Assembly (NCBI RefSeq): GCF_003014575.1
Contig: NZ_PYGF01000011.1
Location: 62,001-126,000 of the forward strand
DNA length: 64,000 nt
DNA from: Cecembia rubra
GTDB lineage: Bacteria; Bacteroidota; Bacteroidia; Cytophagales; Cyclobacteriaceae
Direction: 5' to 3'
Each line of letters begins with the position of its first letter. The first letter of the stretch is position 1. Positions 1 through 8,859 of the stretch are shown piece by piece. Below the pieces are notes generated by a model that saw nothing but the letters and a program-made list of their open reading frames with translations, did no database searches and had not been told where the DNA came from. The position numbers were made by a program, and so were the translations under genes.

Positions 1-479
1 AAAGATTTAATCCTGAAGGTCTTGGAAATTGGTCCATGTTTTTTTCCTACACTGTCACAGAATGTGAAGAAAACAATTGTAACCCAAATTGGACTAGAAG
101 TTTTACAATGGCGGGTCAAAGAAATAATGATGTTGATAATGATGAATTAGAGGTTGACTTCCAAGTGAATGGGAAATCGGGAGGCAGAGTTGGTGTAGTT
201 ACCGTCAAAAGGACAGGTAATGAGTCTAATTATACATTTACAGCAACTTTTGTCCCTGATACTGGATTTTCATTCAATGAAATCTCAATTTGTGTAAATG
301 ATGAGGAATTCAAACCAGTTAATGAAACAGATGTAGATCTAACACCTCAAGTATGTTCCACTTTAAGTGGTCTAAATGTAGTTTCAGTTATTACAAATAA
401 CTCGATTACAGTTGGTCCAGGAACTAGCGGTAGGTCAAATTATGTGACTATTAGTGCAATTTCTTCTGCTTGTGATTAA
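1..479 (+). CDS. Hypothetical secreted-type protein, 5' end outside the window
   Basis: The reading frame is open from base 3 to the stop at 477-479, so the gene begins upstream of the window; the first ATG inside (36) is probably internal. The visible part is about 158 residues, rich in Asn, Thr, Ser and Val with alternating polar and hydrophobic residues, as in a beta-sandwich extracellular domain. A Cys pair (CEENNC) lies near the start of the visible part, with two further Cys residues in the central part and one just before the stop. I do not recognise a family. The next gene (1221-2126) has a similar acidic, Cys-containing, beta-rich composition and may be a distant relative, but the resemblance is weak. 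A strong terminator follows 55 bases after the stop. Confidence 0.6.
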   Translation, partial: RFNPEGLGNWSMFFSYTVTECEENNCNPNWTRSFTMAGQRNNDVDNDELEVDFQVNGKSGGRVGVVTVKRTGNESNYTFTATFVPDTGFSFNEISICVNDEEFKPVNETDVDLTPQVCSTLSGLNVVSVITNNSITVGPGTSGRSNYVTISAISSACD

Positions 480-534
480 TTTGATGATAGATAATTAAAG
501 CAATATTGAATTTTAATATTCGATTTTCCTTTGA

Positions 535-564
535 AAGCTGCCAGAAAGTCCTGGCAGCTTTTTT
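535..564 (+). terminator. Rho-independent terminator after the first gene
   Basis: A perfect 10-bp stem (AAGCTGCCAG / CTGGCAGCTT) with a 6-base loop is followed directly by a T tract. It closes the upstream partial gene. Confidence 0.9.
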
Positions 565-1220
565 AGTCTCAATTTTTAAAATTCTTTGCACATTCAACAA
601 GGGATTTGTTTTGAGCATATTTATTGAAATGGCCTAAAATCAACTTTTAATTTAATTCTCTTCATTGAGCCAATAGCACTTTTTTGATTCTTTATTCCGC
701 CTCCCCTAGATTAACACATCCACAAAAAAAGTTTAAAATGAATGTACGCTTTCTTAACAGTAGAAACTTCCCAATATAATAAACCTACAATTTCAAGCCC
801 ATATCAATGAAAAACTTGTACCAGCCGAGTCGTATAAATTCTAAGCCATATTTGGGCTTGAATACTTCCCGCTCTTCAAAAATTGAAATAAAGCACTTAT
901 ACAACCTCATTTATTTTCTACAAACTGAATCAATTGTATTCTTTTTAAAAGTTTCACACCTGACATAGACAAACAATGTTTTTCCAATACAAAAATTTAT
1001 TTTTCAAAATATTTAAAATGCATTTCGAATTTACTTTTATAAAAAAAAATAGAAATTTCTTTTAGCTGAAAAATGGCCTAATTAAGCCATTAAAGGCATT
1101 TTTGATTAATTTGTCATTTTTAGTAAATACATATTTATGTTTTTCGTATACAAAATTTTGCTTTTAATATACTTTTTACTAACTTAGCAGCATCGAATAA
1201 CATTTTTAAACAAATAGACC
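565..1220. other. AT-rich intergenic region
   Basis: No plausible gene is visible. The region is very AT-rich, holds a decayed copy of the dispersed repeat (741-845), and ends in the leader of the lipoprotein gene at 1221. Poly-A and poly-T tracts at 1010-1200 could be promoter-proximal DNA, but I find no clean -33/-7 pair. Confidence 0.6.
741..845 (+). repeat. Dispersed intergenic repeat, decayed copy 1
   Basis: The segment aligns base for base with the left part of the repeats at 40403 and 49696. Shared blocks include CAGTAGAA, AATAAACC, ATTTCAA, ATATCAATGAA and ACTTGT. The central GC-rich palindrome of the other copies (TCCGCC/GGCGGA) is degraded here to an AGCCGAGTCGTA-like stretch. The right-hand third of the element is not recognisable. 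It is read as an old, decayed copy. Confidence 0.65.
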
Positions 1221-2126
1221 ATGACAAAATTAATGACAAACTCAAAAAATATCCTGGTGCTGGGAGTGGCAACCATGATGATGTTCTCTTGTGAAATGGT
1301 GGAACCTATGGCTCCTGCAGAAAGAGCAATTGAGACTAATGAGAAGATGGCCGGTAGTGCCTTCAATCTTTACGGATTCGGAATGGGCATGGAAAATGCC
1401 AGAAGCTATGCAGATGCAGATTGCAATTTGGATTGTATTGAGGCAGGTTCCGGGGAATATTTTGTGATGGCTGACACCAAAACAGGAACCCAAGGAATTA
1501 ACAGCAAAGCGGTCACTTATAGAGCATACAACACCGAGACAGAATTCGTGGTAGAGGTTGATTATGATATCACCGCTGGCAGCTCCAGCGCAAAAGCAGA
1601 AATCAGCATCACCATTAACGGTGACTCCAAGCTTTTTGAAGAGGTAGAAAAAGGCAGTACAGTAAAACATAGCATTGCAGTAGTAGGCGGACCTGTAGCC
1701 TGTGAGGAAGTGGATTTCTCTATCAGGCAGGAAGGTCTTGGCCAACCTATCGAATTCAATGAGTCTTATTCTCTATTTGCCGTCTGCGAAGAAGCATGCG
1801 ATAATTCCTTAAGCTATGTAGACAATGGAGATGGGAGCTTTACCTTCACATTTACTCCTAGATCCAGCATAGAAGATGCACAACTGGTATTCACTTTTGC
1901 ACAGGGTGTAACAATAGGTGGCGATTTGGCTACTTGGGACGGAGCTGGTGTAACCAAACAAAAAACCATGAACCTTAGCGCTATGGCTACTTATGAGTGG
2001 AGGGTAGAATTAGAAGCCAACTGCCCTGGCACCGGCCAACCAAGAGCCAACCTTTGGACAGATTTCACTGTCAATGGCGATTCAAAAAAATGTAACTTGG
2101 AGAATATTGTAAAATCCTGCAGATAA
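1221..2126 (+). CDS. Cys-rich acidic lipoprotein of unknown function
   Basis: The 301-residue protein has a short basic N-terminus, a hydrophobic stretch (about residues 11-22) and a lipobox ending MMFSC with Cys24, so it is a probable lipoprotein. The mature part is acidic and beta-rich. It contains spaced Cys pairs (CNLDC, CEEAC, and a C-terminal CN...C), a motif DNGDGSFTFTFTP that resembles an Ig-like or adhesin strand, and a Cys close to the C-terminus. The pattern suggests an extracellular domain held by disulfides. I do not recognise a family. It is monocistronic: a 740-bp spacer lies upstream and a strong terminator downstream. The ATG at 1221 is chosen because it gives the complete signal sequence. 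Confidence 0.75.
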   Translation: MTKLMTNSKNILVLGVATMMMFSCEMVEPMAPAERAIETNEKMAGSAFNLYGFGMGMENARSYADADCNLDCIEAGSGEYFVMADTKTGTQGINSKAVTYRAYNTETEFVVEVDYDITAGSSSAKAEISITINGDSKLFEEVEKGSTVKHSIAVVGGPVACEEVDFSIRQEGLGQPIEFNESYSLFAVCEEACDNSLSYVDNGDGSFTFTFTPRSSIEDAQLVFTFAQGVTIGGDLATWDGAGVTKQKTMNLSAMATYEWRVELEANCPGTGQPRANLWTDFTVNGDSKKCNLENIVKSCR

Positions 2127-2155
2127 TATTGTTTGATAAGTCCTAGTTAAAGTAC

Positions 2156-2184
2156 AAAGCCCTGATTTTTCAGGGCTTTCTTTG
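2156..2184 (+). terminator. Rho-independent terminator
   Basis: A perfect 10-bp stem (AAAGCCCTGA / TCAGGGCTTT) with a TTTT loop and a T-rich tail lies 30 bases after the lipoprotein gene. Confidence 0.88.
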
Positions 2185-2289
2185 TTATAACAAAGCCTGA
2201 AAGGCTGCCCTGTGACAACCCAGACTGTGGCCTGCGGAAGTCAGGGGCAACAGGACAAAACGAAACCAAAGGCCTGAAGGTACGAGCGT

Positions 2290-2321
2290 AAAAAAACAGG
2301 CCTCTTGAATCAAGTGGCCTG
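2290..2321 (-). terminator. Rho-independent terminator of glyQS
   Basis: Read on the minus strand this is a stem CAGGCC/GGCCTG, an A-A/T-type mismatch, an inner CTTG/CAAG stem with a 3-base loop, and then seven T residues. It lies 54 bases past the glycyl-tRNA synthetase stop codon. Confidence 0.85.
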
Positions 2322-2374
2322 CTTAAATTTAATCCGTAAAATATTATGATCTCAAATATTCAATGGTCTTGCCA

Positions 2375-3841
2375 TCAAATCTTCTCAAACACCCTCCTAA
2401 AACTGCATGCTTCCGTCAGTCGGGCATGAAGGTCAGCGATTGCGACCCTTTCCTGTTCGGTGGTATCTCTGTGACGGATGGTGACCGTATTGTCCTCTAG
2501 AGTCTGATGGTCCACAGCGATACAGAAAGGTGTACCGATCAGATCCTGACGGGTATATCTCTTTCCTATAGAAGCAGCTTCTTCATAGATGATATTGAAA
2601 TCATATTTCAAAGCTTCCACAATCTCCTTAGCCTTCTCAGGCAAACCATCCTTCTTTACTAATGGCAAAATAGCCGCTTTGACAGGAGCAATAGCAGGAT
2701 GGAATTTCAGATAAGTTCTTTGCTTGCCTTCCACTTGCTCATCCACAAAAGCATTGCATAAGGTCATCAGGAAGAGACGGTCAGCCCCAATTGAGGTCTC
2801 AATTACATAAGGGATATAGTTCTGATTGATCTCTGGGTCGAAATACTGTTGTTTCTTTTTGGAATATTCCTGATGGCTCTTCAGATCAAAATCTGTCCTG
2901 GAATGGATGCCTTCTACTTCCTTAAATCCGAAGGGGAACTCATACTCAATATCCATCGCCGCATTGGCATAATGGGCCAATTTTTCATGGTCATGTCTTC
3001 TGAGTTTTTCTTCAGGAATGCCCAATGCCTTGTGCCATTTCATACGGGTCGCTGCCCATTCCTTGTACCAATCCAGTTCGGATCCAGGGCGGACAAAAAA
3101 CTGCATTTCCATCTGTTCGAATTCCCTCATTCTGAAGATGAACTGTCTGGCCACAATCTCATTTCTAAAAGCCTTACCGATCTGGGCAATGCCAAATGGG
3201 ATTTTCATCCTTGCTGTCTTCTGTACATTAAGAAAGTTAACAAAAATTCCCTGAGCTGTTTCAGGTCTTAGGTAGATGGTAGATGCATCCTCTGATACTG
3301 AACCTACTTGGGTAGAAAACATCAGGTTAAATTGCCTAACCTCTGTCCAATTGGCTGTGCCACTGATTGGGCATACAATGCTTTCATTGATGATCAGGTC
3401 CCTGACACCAGCAAAGTCTTCTGCTTCCAATAATCTGGCCATGGCGCTCAAAAGTTCCTGTGCCCTTGCCTTCTCTCCAGATTGTTCGTATTGGGCGGCT
3501 TTCTCCTCGATCAGAACATCGGCACGGTAGCGCTTTTTGCTGTCCTTATTATCGATCATTGGATCATTGAAGCTGTCCACGTGGCCGGAAGCCTTCCAAG
3601 TGGTAGGATGCATAAAAATCGATGCATCGATACCAACGATATTGTCGTTAAGGCGGGTCATGGTTTCCCACCATAAGCGCTTCAGGTTGTTTTTCAATTC
3701 CACTCCATAAGCTCCGTAATCATATACTGCCTGAAGGCCATCATAGATTTCGGATGAAGGATACACAAAACCATATTCCTTGGCATGTGCAATTATATCT
3801 TTCAGTTGTGCGTTCTCCGCAGTTTGTTCAGTTTTTGCCAT
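2375..3841 (-). CDS. glyQS: Glycyl-tRNA synthetase (dimeric, class II)
   Basis: This cytoplasmic enzyme charges tRNA-Gly. The 488-residue product is the single-chain alpha2 type, not the separate alpha and beta chains of E. coli. Visible class II elements are RPETAQGIF, the motif 2 core GKAFRNEI with the following RMREFEQMEMQFF, and motif 3 GADRLF. The C-terminal anticodon-binding domain starts near HPAIAPVKAAI. An ATG giving MAKTEQ at 3841 is preferred over a TTG three codons upstream (3850). A terminator follows at 2290-2321. pdxJ lies upstream on the same strand with a 190-bp gap, so co-transcription is possible but not shown. Confidence 0.96.
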   Translation of the reverse strand: MAKTEQTAENAQLKDIIAHAKEYGFVYPSSEIYDGLQAVYDYGAYGVELKNNLKRLWWETMTRLNDNIVGIDASIFMHPTTWKASGHVDSFNDPMIDNKDSKKRYRADVLIEEKAAQYEQSGEKARAQELLSAMARLLEAEDFAGVRDLIINESIVCPISGTANWTEVRQFNLMFSTQVGSVSEDASTIYLRPETAQGIFVNFLNVQKTARMKIPFGIAQIGKAFRNEIVARQFIFRMREFEQMEMQFFVRPGSELDWYKEWAATRMKWHKALGIPEEKLRRHDHEKLAHYANAAMDIEYEFPFGFKEVEGIHSRTDFDLKSHQEYSKKKQQYFDPEINQNYIPYVIETSIGADRLFLMTLCNAFVDEQVEGKQRTYLKFHPAIAPVKAAILPLVKKDGLPEKAKEIVEALKYDFNIIYEEAASIGKRYTRQDLIGTPFCIAVDHQTLEDNTVTIRHRDTTEQERVAIADLHARLTEACSFRRVFEKI

Positions 3842-4031
3842 AGCCCGCAAAATTAATTAAAATGCCTGAATAGCAAGTTTTATAGCAGCAAAAATCAGCA
3901 TTTGGTTTTGGAGTAAAATGGATGGTTTGATTGTGGGTGTTGCCGACAATGACAATCGAAAACCCTTAATCCTTAGATCATAAATCTTTATCAACTCTCC
4001 AATAAATAAATTCCAATTCTCCAAGTTGTCA

Positions 4032-4748
4032 TCACCCCTCCAACTGTCTTCTGTACATCTGAATGGTATTCTCCAATCCATAGTACAGGGCATCACAGAC
4101 CAAAGCATGGCCAATCGACACTTCGTCTAAGAAGGGAATGCATGATTTCAGGTACTTTAAGTTGTGGAGATCAAGATCATGGCCTGCATTGAGTCCAAGT
4201 CCAAGTTCTCTGGCGATATGTGCAACTTCCACATAGGGTTTTATCGCCCATTCCCTGTTGATGGAATAATTGGAAGCATAAGGTTCTGTATATAATTCCA
4301 CCCTGTCTGTACCGGTACTTTTGGCAGGCTCGAAATATTTTGCTTCCGGATTGATGAATATGGAAACTCTGGTGCCGATTTCTTTCAATTCTGCCACGAT
4401 ATCCTTAAGCATTTCCTGATGGGTAATGGTGTCCCAACCGCTGTTTGAAGTGATGGCATTTGGGGGATCAGGTACTAAAGTAGCTTGAGCCGGTTTGACT
4501 TTTCTGATGATTTCCATGAAGCGCTTGTCCGGATACCCCTCGATATTGAATTCAGTATTCAACACAGGAGAAAGGTCCAGTACATCCTGAAAGCGGATAT
4601 GCCTTTCGTCTGGTCTTGGGTGTACGGTGATACCTTCAGCACCGAAGCGCTCGCAATCCAAAGCTACTTTCACCACATCCGGATTGTTGCCACCGCGGGC
4701 ATTTCTTAAGGTGGCAATCTTGTTAATATTTACACTGAGTTTGGTCAT
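4032..4748 (-). CDS. pdxJ: Pyridoxine 5'-phosphate synthase
   Basis: PdxJ condenses 1-deoxyxylulose 5-phosphate with 3-amino-2-oxopropyl phosphate to form pyridoxine 5'-phosphate in the DXP-dependent vitamin B6 pathway. The 238-residue product has the usual length. It has family motifs in order: an N-terminal [14 protein letters not shown] segment, [43 protein letters not shown] and [17 protein letters not shown]. These cover the phosphate-binding and catalytic His/Glu positions of the TIM barrel. It diverges from the YqeY-like gene across a 60-bp gap. The 3842-4031 spacer towards glyQS holds no gene. Confidence 0.96.
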   Translation of the reverse strand: MTKLSVNINKIATLRNARGGNNPDVVKVALDCERFGAEGITVHPRPDERHIRFQDVLDLSPVLNTEFNIEGYPDKRFMEIIRKVKPAQATLVPDPPNAITSNSGWDTITHQEMLKDIVAELKEIGTRVSIFINPEAKYFEPAKSTGTDRVELYTEPYASNYSINREWAIKPYVEVAHIARELGLGLNAGHDLDLHNLKYLKSCIPFLDEVSIGHALVCDALYYGLENTIQMYRRQLEG

Positions 4749-4808
4749 TTTCCTAAATTAAAAGGTAATTTTGTGCAAATTTACACCTATAACACAAAGA
4801 ACAAGACA

Positions 4809-5258
4809 ATGAGTTTAAAGGCAAGTGTCGAAAGTGAAATTAAAACAGCCATGTTGGCCAAAGACAAAGACAGATTAAGAGCTTTGCGCGCCATCAAATC
4901 CCTAATTTTGTTGGAAGAAACCAAAGGTGGAGCTACTGGCGAAATTACCCAAGAAGATGAAATTAAGCTGTTGACCAAGGCTGCCAAGCAGCGCAAAGAC
5001 TCTGCTGATATCTACAAGCAACAAAACAGGGAAGACCTTTATGCCGTGGAAATGGCAGAATTGGAGATTATCAATGAATTTTTGCCCAAGCAACTTTCGG
5101 AAGAGGAGTTGGAGGCTGAGTTAAAAAAGGTCATCACTGAAGTAGGTGCAGAAGGTCCCAAAGATATGGGCAAAGTAATGGGTGTTGCTACCAAAGCCTT
5201 GGCCGGTAAAGCAGACGGGAAACTGATTTCCCAAAAAGTAAAAGCATTATTGGGTTGA
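4809..5258 (+). CDS. GatB/YqeY domain protein
   Basis: The 149-residue protein is of the YqeY family, which matches the C-terminal tRNA-interacting domain of the amidotransferase subunit GatB. The exact role of free-standing members is not settled. Typical features are the all-helical N-terminal half (MSLKASVESEIKTAMLAKDK), the conserved DLYAVEMAELEIINEFLPKQ segment, and a C-terminal half with GPKDMGKVMG and GKADGKLISQKVK. The ATG at 4809 is chosen because family members begin at this point; an upstream frame extension lacks family sequence. It starts a tight run with cvpA (4-bp gap) and the amidotransferase (17-bp overlap). Confidence 0.9.
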   Translation: MSLKASVESEIKTAMLAKDKDRLRALRAIKSLILLEETKGGATGEITQEDEIKLLTKAAKQRKDSADIYKQQNREDLYAVEMAELEIINEFLPKQLSEEELEAELKKVITEVGAEGPKDMGKVMGVATKALAGKADGKLISQKVKALLG

Positions 5259-5262
5259 TCTC

Positions 5263-5808
5263 TTGGCGATCCTGGATTTTATCATATTGATCTTTTTGGC
5301 CTTGGGCGCCTATAGTGGCTATAGACAGGGGTTGTTTATCAGCATCCTGTCTATTGTGGCTTTTGTATTGGCCTTGATTCTGGCTTTCCATCTGATGGAC
5401 TGGGGGGCACAAAAATTGGCAGTACATGTCAACGAACTCACTTTTGCCCTACCATTTGTGGCATTTATCATGATATTTCTAGGCGTAATCCTGATTATAA
5501 GGGGACTCGCCTATTTAGTGAAGAAAACATTGGACTTTACCCTATTAGGTTCTGTTGATAGCTTGGCTGGGGGTATTTTAGGTGTAATTAAGACGGCTTT
5601 TATATTGAGCTTTTTCATTTGGATCGCCAATGCCTTTGAGTTCAAAGTCACCGAGGAGTGGACCAAAGAGTCAAAAACCTATGCTTTTATCCAGCCTATG
5701 GCTCCTGTAGCAGTAAAGGCCTTGGACAATTTTACCCCAATTATCAGTCAGACCATCAGCACAGTACAGTCTATGGTAAAAATCACTTCAGATGGTACTG
5801 TTGATTGA
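5263..5808 (+). CDS. CvpA family membrane protein
   Basis: The 181-residue integral membrane protein has four predicted TM segments, with the family hallmarks ILDFIILIFLALGAYSGYRQG at the N-terminus and a GSVDSLAGGILGVIKTAFIL segment in the second half. CvpA proteins are needed for colicin V production in E. coli and for envelope homeostasis in other bacteria; the mechanism is unknown. Translation starts at a TTG (5263), four bases after the YqeY stop, because no ATG is available in frame. The 3' end overlaps the next gene by 17 bp, which suggests translational coupling. Confidence 0.88.
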   Translation: MAILDFIILIFLALGAYSGYRQGLFISILSIVAFVLALILAFHLMDWGAQKLAVHVNELTFALPFVAFIMIFLGVILIIRGLAYLVKKTLDFTLLGSVDSLAGGILGVIKTAFILSFFIWIANAFEFKVTEEWTKESKTYAFIQPMAPVAVKALDNFTPIISQTISTVQSMVKITSDGTVD

Positions 5809-6391
5809 TAATTTTGATTCGTTTTCGCATATGCTTGCCGACTATTTGAGGCAGATCGGTATGGACCTGCACATCGTGAGAAATGATGAAGACCCCTACA
5901 AACTAATATCGCAGGAATGGGAAGCCTTGGTTATCTCTCCAGGGCCGGAAACTCCTGAAAAAGCAGGAAATCTGATGACAATACTCGACCTGTTTGTTGG
6001 CAAAACCCCAATTTTGGGAATTTGTCTGGGTCATCAGGCTATAGGACAATATTTTGGGGCAAGCTTAGTCAAAGGTAGCCAACCTGTACATGGTAAAGTG
6101 CATCATATTTTTCAGAAAAGCGCACATCCCTACTTAATGGGATTGCCTGATAGCTTTCAAGTGACCCGGTATCATTCTTTGGAGCTAAAAGGTTTGCCGG
6201 AGGACTTGGAGATACTTTTGGAAACTGAAGCTGGAGAAATCATGGCCTTGGCTCATAAGTCTCTTCCCATATTCGGAATACAATTCCATCCTGAGGCCTA
6301 TTTGACGCAGTTTGGAAAGGAAATCATGGAAAACTGGTGGAATCAGAGCAAATCTGAAGTAATCAAGCCTTTGAGTGTAAGCACTTGGTAA
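5792..6391 (+). CDS. pabA: Glutamine amidotransferase, PabA/TrpG type
   Basis: This class I glutamine amidotransferase supplies ammonia from glutamine to an aminodeoxychorismate or anthranilate synthase. The catalytic triad is visible: Cys78 in GICLGHQAIG, and His166 and Glu168 in FGIQFHPEA. The oxyanion motif ISPGPETP and the N-terminal LLIDNFDSF are also present. The length of 199 residues is normal. No pabB or trpE partner lies next to it, so PabA versus TrpG cannot be decided here; many bacteria use one subunit for both. Its start overlaps the cvpA 3' end. Confidence 0.85.
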   Translation: MVLLIDNFDSFSHMLADYLRQIGMDLHIVRNDEDPYKLISQEWEALVISPGPETPEKAGNLMTILDLFVGKTPILGICLGHQAIGQYFGASLVKGSQPVHGKVHHIFQKSAHPYLMGLPDSFQVTRYHSLELKGLPEDLEILLETEAGEIMALAHKSLPIFGIQFHPEAYLTQFGKEIMENWWNQSKSEVIKPLSVSTW

Positions 6392-6448
6392 TAAAGGCAT
6401 TGTTTTTTAAAGCTTTGTTTGTTACTTTTAATAAAACAGTTTTCAAAA

Positions 6449-7510
6449 ATGACTATGCCTAGACTTGTAATCCTTTTTTTTATCCTTTCTACAGGCATAG
6501 GTCATGCCCAATTATTGCTTTTTGAGGAAATCCAGCCGCAAGTTGAGACATTTGAATTTGTATTTGGGGAAGAAAGGCCATTCGCCCAATGTCATGCATC
6601 TTCAATTGAAAAATTGGGATATGGAAGGTATATGATAGTCTGGTTTGCTGGATCTCATGAGAAGAATGATGATGTGGGAATTTGGATGTCCAAAGGAAGT
6701 CCGGGAAATTGGACTTTTCCAGAGCTATTGGTAAAGGTCCGGGATGATGCCCATTGGAATCCAGTTCTTTTTTATGCACCGGACAAGATGCTGTACCTGT
6801 ATTTTAAGGTGGGTAAAGAAATTGATGACTGGGAAACCTGGGTCATGTATTCCGCGGATTTGGGGGACACCTGGTCAGACCCTCAGGAGTTGGTCGAAGG
6901 GGATAGAGGAGGAAGAGGTCCCGTGCGCAACCATATCTTGGTTTTATCTAATGGAACTTGGTTGGCCCCAGCATCGATTGAAAAAAACAGGGTTTGGAAT
7001 GCTTTTGTGGACAGGTCTGAGGATGGGGGCGAAAGTTGGTTGAACTCTGAGACCTTGATTTTGGATAGGGAATTGATAAAAGGAGAGGGAGTTATCCAGC
7101 CTGCCCTTTGGGAATCTTCACCGGGAAATGTGCATATGTTGTTGCGGACATCTGCGGAGAAGATTGGCAGGAGCGATTCCAAGGATTTTGGCCGTACTTG
7201 GACTCCGGTGGAGCTGATTGATTTGCCCAACAACAACTCAGGAATAGATGTAGCCCAAATCAAAGGTGAAACATTGGCTTTGGCATATAATCCGGTCGGC
7301 AAAAACTGGGGGCCGAGGTATCCCATGGAATTGGTAATTTCAGAAGATAATGGTCTGACTTGGCCTATCAAAATAACCATCGAAGAAGGAGCTGAGGGCG
7401 ATGAATTTTCCTATCCATCGCTGATTGAGGAGGAAGGATCTTTGGTCTTATGTTATACTTGGAATAGAGAGAACATCAGATTTGTAAAACTCAGCCTGAA
7501 TGGAAAGTAG
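6449..7510 (+). CDS. Sialidase-fold (BNR/Asp-box) secreted protein
   Basis: The product is about 353 residues and has a signal peptide ending near GIGHA-Q. Four Asp-boxes (S-x-D-x-G-x-T/S-W) are visible: SADLGDTWSDP, SEDGGESWLN, SKDFGRTWTP and SEDNGLTWPI. This gives a six-bladed sialidase/neuraminidase propeller of the BNR_2 type. Such proteins act on sialic acids or on other uronic or neutral sugars; the Asp-boxes are structural and do not identify the substrate. Early catalytic-type residues may lie in ERPFAQCHASSIEKL and VRDDAHWNPVLFY. ATG 6449 is preferred over an upstream TTG. A terminator follows. The enzyme is probably periplasmic or secreted. Confidence 0.85.
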   Translation: MTMPRLVILFFILSTGIGHAQLLLFEEIQPQVETFEFVFGEERPFAQCHASSIEKLGYGRYMIVWFAGSHEKNDDVGIWMSKGSPGNWTFPELLVKVRDDAHWNPVLFYAPDKMLYLYFKVGKEIDDWETWVMYSADLGDTWSDPQELVEGDRGGRGPVRNHILVLSNGTWLAPASIEKNRVWNAFVDRSEDGGESWLNSETLILDRELIKGEGVIQPALWESSPGNVHMLLRTSAEKIGRSDSKDFGRTWTPVELIDLPNNNSGIDVAQIKGETLALAYNPVGKNWGPRYPMELVISEDNGLTWPIKITIEEGAEGDEFSYPSLIEEEGSLVLCYTWNRENIRFVKLSLNGK

Positions 7511-7540
7511 GGATTTAAATGTCAATAGCCAATAAAAAAC

Positions 7541-7573
7541 AAAACCCCTCGGACAAGTTGTCAAGGGGTTTTT
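7541..7573. terminator. Bidirectional terminator between the sialidase gene and dnaN
   Basis: The stem AAAACCCCT / AGGGGTTTT encloses an inner GACAA/TTGTC hairpin. A-rich and T-rich flanks on both sides suit termination of the two convergent genes. Confidence 0.85.
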
Positions 7574-7593
7574 GCATTAGGTTGGTTGGTTAT

Positions 7594-8718
7594 TTATACG
7601 TAATTGTTCAACATCACTGGCATCACCAGCATCAGTATGTCTTCATTTTCTGAGGTATCTGACGGAACGATCAATCCTGCTCTGTTTGGTGCAGAGAACT
7701 GCAAGGTCACTTGTTTGGAGTCCAGGTTATTCAACATCTCCACAAGGAATTTTGCATTGAAGCCGATTTCGATATCTTCTCCATCGTGTTCGCAGGAAAG
7801 TCTTTCATTGGCTTCATTGGAGAAATCCAGGTCTTCCGCAGAAATCTGAAGTTCACTTCCTGTCAGTTTTAATCTTACCTGATGAGTGGTTTTGTTAGCA
7901 TAGATAGCAATCCTTCTCAAAGAGCCAAGGAAATCCATGCGGTCAATGGTCATGTGGTTTGGATTGTCTACAGGGATTACATTTTCATAATCTGGAAAGC
8001 GCTCATCGATCAGTCTACAGATCATTTTGATGCTGTTGAATTTAAAATAGGCGTTAGAGCTATTGAATTCAACAGAAACAGGGACATTTTCTGAGGGCAA
8101 GGTAGATTTCAAAAGGTTTAGGGCCTTTCGGGGAATGATCAAACTGGCAGGATCACCAGAGGCCACATCTACCCTTCTATACCTTACCAATCTATGGCCA
8201 TCTGTAGCCACAAAAGTAGCATTGGTGCTGCTCAGGTTGATATACACCCCTGTCATAGCAGGTCTTAATTCATCATTGCTGGTCGCAAAAATGGTATTGC
8301 TGATAGCAGAGCTCAAAACTTCAGTTGACATATCCACAGCAGTGGCATTGGTCACAGTAGGTATTTTTGGAAAATCAGTAGCATTTTCTCCTGCAAGTTT
8401 GTAACGTCCATTGTCAGAACTGATTTCGATGCTGTAGGTGTCGTGGTCAATACTGAAAGTGACTGGCTGCTCAGGTAGGTTTTTTAAAGTTTCGATCAGG
8501 ATCTTTGCAGGTACTGCAATGTTTCCGTCTTCTTTAGCTTCCACGTCAATTTCTGTCATCATGGAAGTCTGCAGGTCAGAGGCAGTGATAGTCAGTTTTC
8601 CGTCCTTGATTTCAAACAGAAAGTTTTCCAGAATGGGTACTACCGGATTGGTGGTGACCACGCCGTTTATGGCTGAAAGCTGCTTCAAAAGGGCAGAAGA
8701 AGAAACAATAAATTTCAT
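7594..8718 (-). CDS. dnaN: DNA polymerase III beta subunit (sliding clamp)
   Basis: DnaN is the ring-shaped clamp that tethers DNA polymerase III to DNA. The 374 residues cover the three repeated clamp domains of about 120 residues. Typical segments are the N-terminal MKFIVSSSALLKQLSAINGV, ATDGHRLVRYR in the middle of the protein, and a C-terminal tail LMLVMPVMLN in the position of the usual PMRL end. It is not next to dnaA here. The gene stands alone, with a 140-bp spacer to gldG downstream in coordinates, and it is convergent with the sialidase-fold gene. Confidence 0.97.
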   Translation of the reverse strand: MKFIVSSSALLKQLSAINGVVTTNPVVPILENFLFEIKDGKLTITASDLQTSMMTEIDVEAKEDGNIAVPAKILIETLKNLPEQPVTFSIDHDTYSIEISSDNGRYKLAGENATDFPKIPTVTNATAVDMSTEVLSSAISNTIFATSNDELRPAMTGVYINLSSTNATFVATDGHRLVRYRRVDVASGDPASLIIPRKALNLLKSTLPSENVPVSVEFNSSNAYFKFNSIKMICRLIDERFPDYENVIPVDNPNHMTIDRMDFLGSLRRIAIYANKTTHQVRLKLTGSELQISAEDLDFSNEANERLSCEHDGEDIEIGFNAKFLVEMLNNLDSKQVTLQFSAPNRAGLIVPSDTSENEDILMLVMPVMLNNYV

Positions 8719-8818
8719 ATAGAAAGGGCTTATGTTTTAGCTGTTTTTTGAACAGGGTAAATTTATAAATAAAATTATAAAAGCAGCCCTTAAGGAGTAA
8801 AAAACCTTGAAATATTGA

Positions 8819-8840
8819 AAGACTGCTTATTATTAGTCTT
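8819..8840 (-). terminator. Possible terminator after gldG
   Basis: A 6-bp stem AAGACT/AGTCTT with a 10-base loop lies 20-40 bases after the gldG stop. The T tail is short, so the call is weak. Confidence 0.35.
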
Positions 8841-8859
8841 GCCCAAGGAAATTCATGGA

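Noticed and set aside
3857-4114. 85-codon minus-strand frame after pdxJ
   Set aside because: The first half is an out-of-frame copy of the pdxJ 3' end; no start signal or family features.
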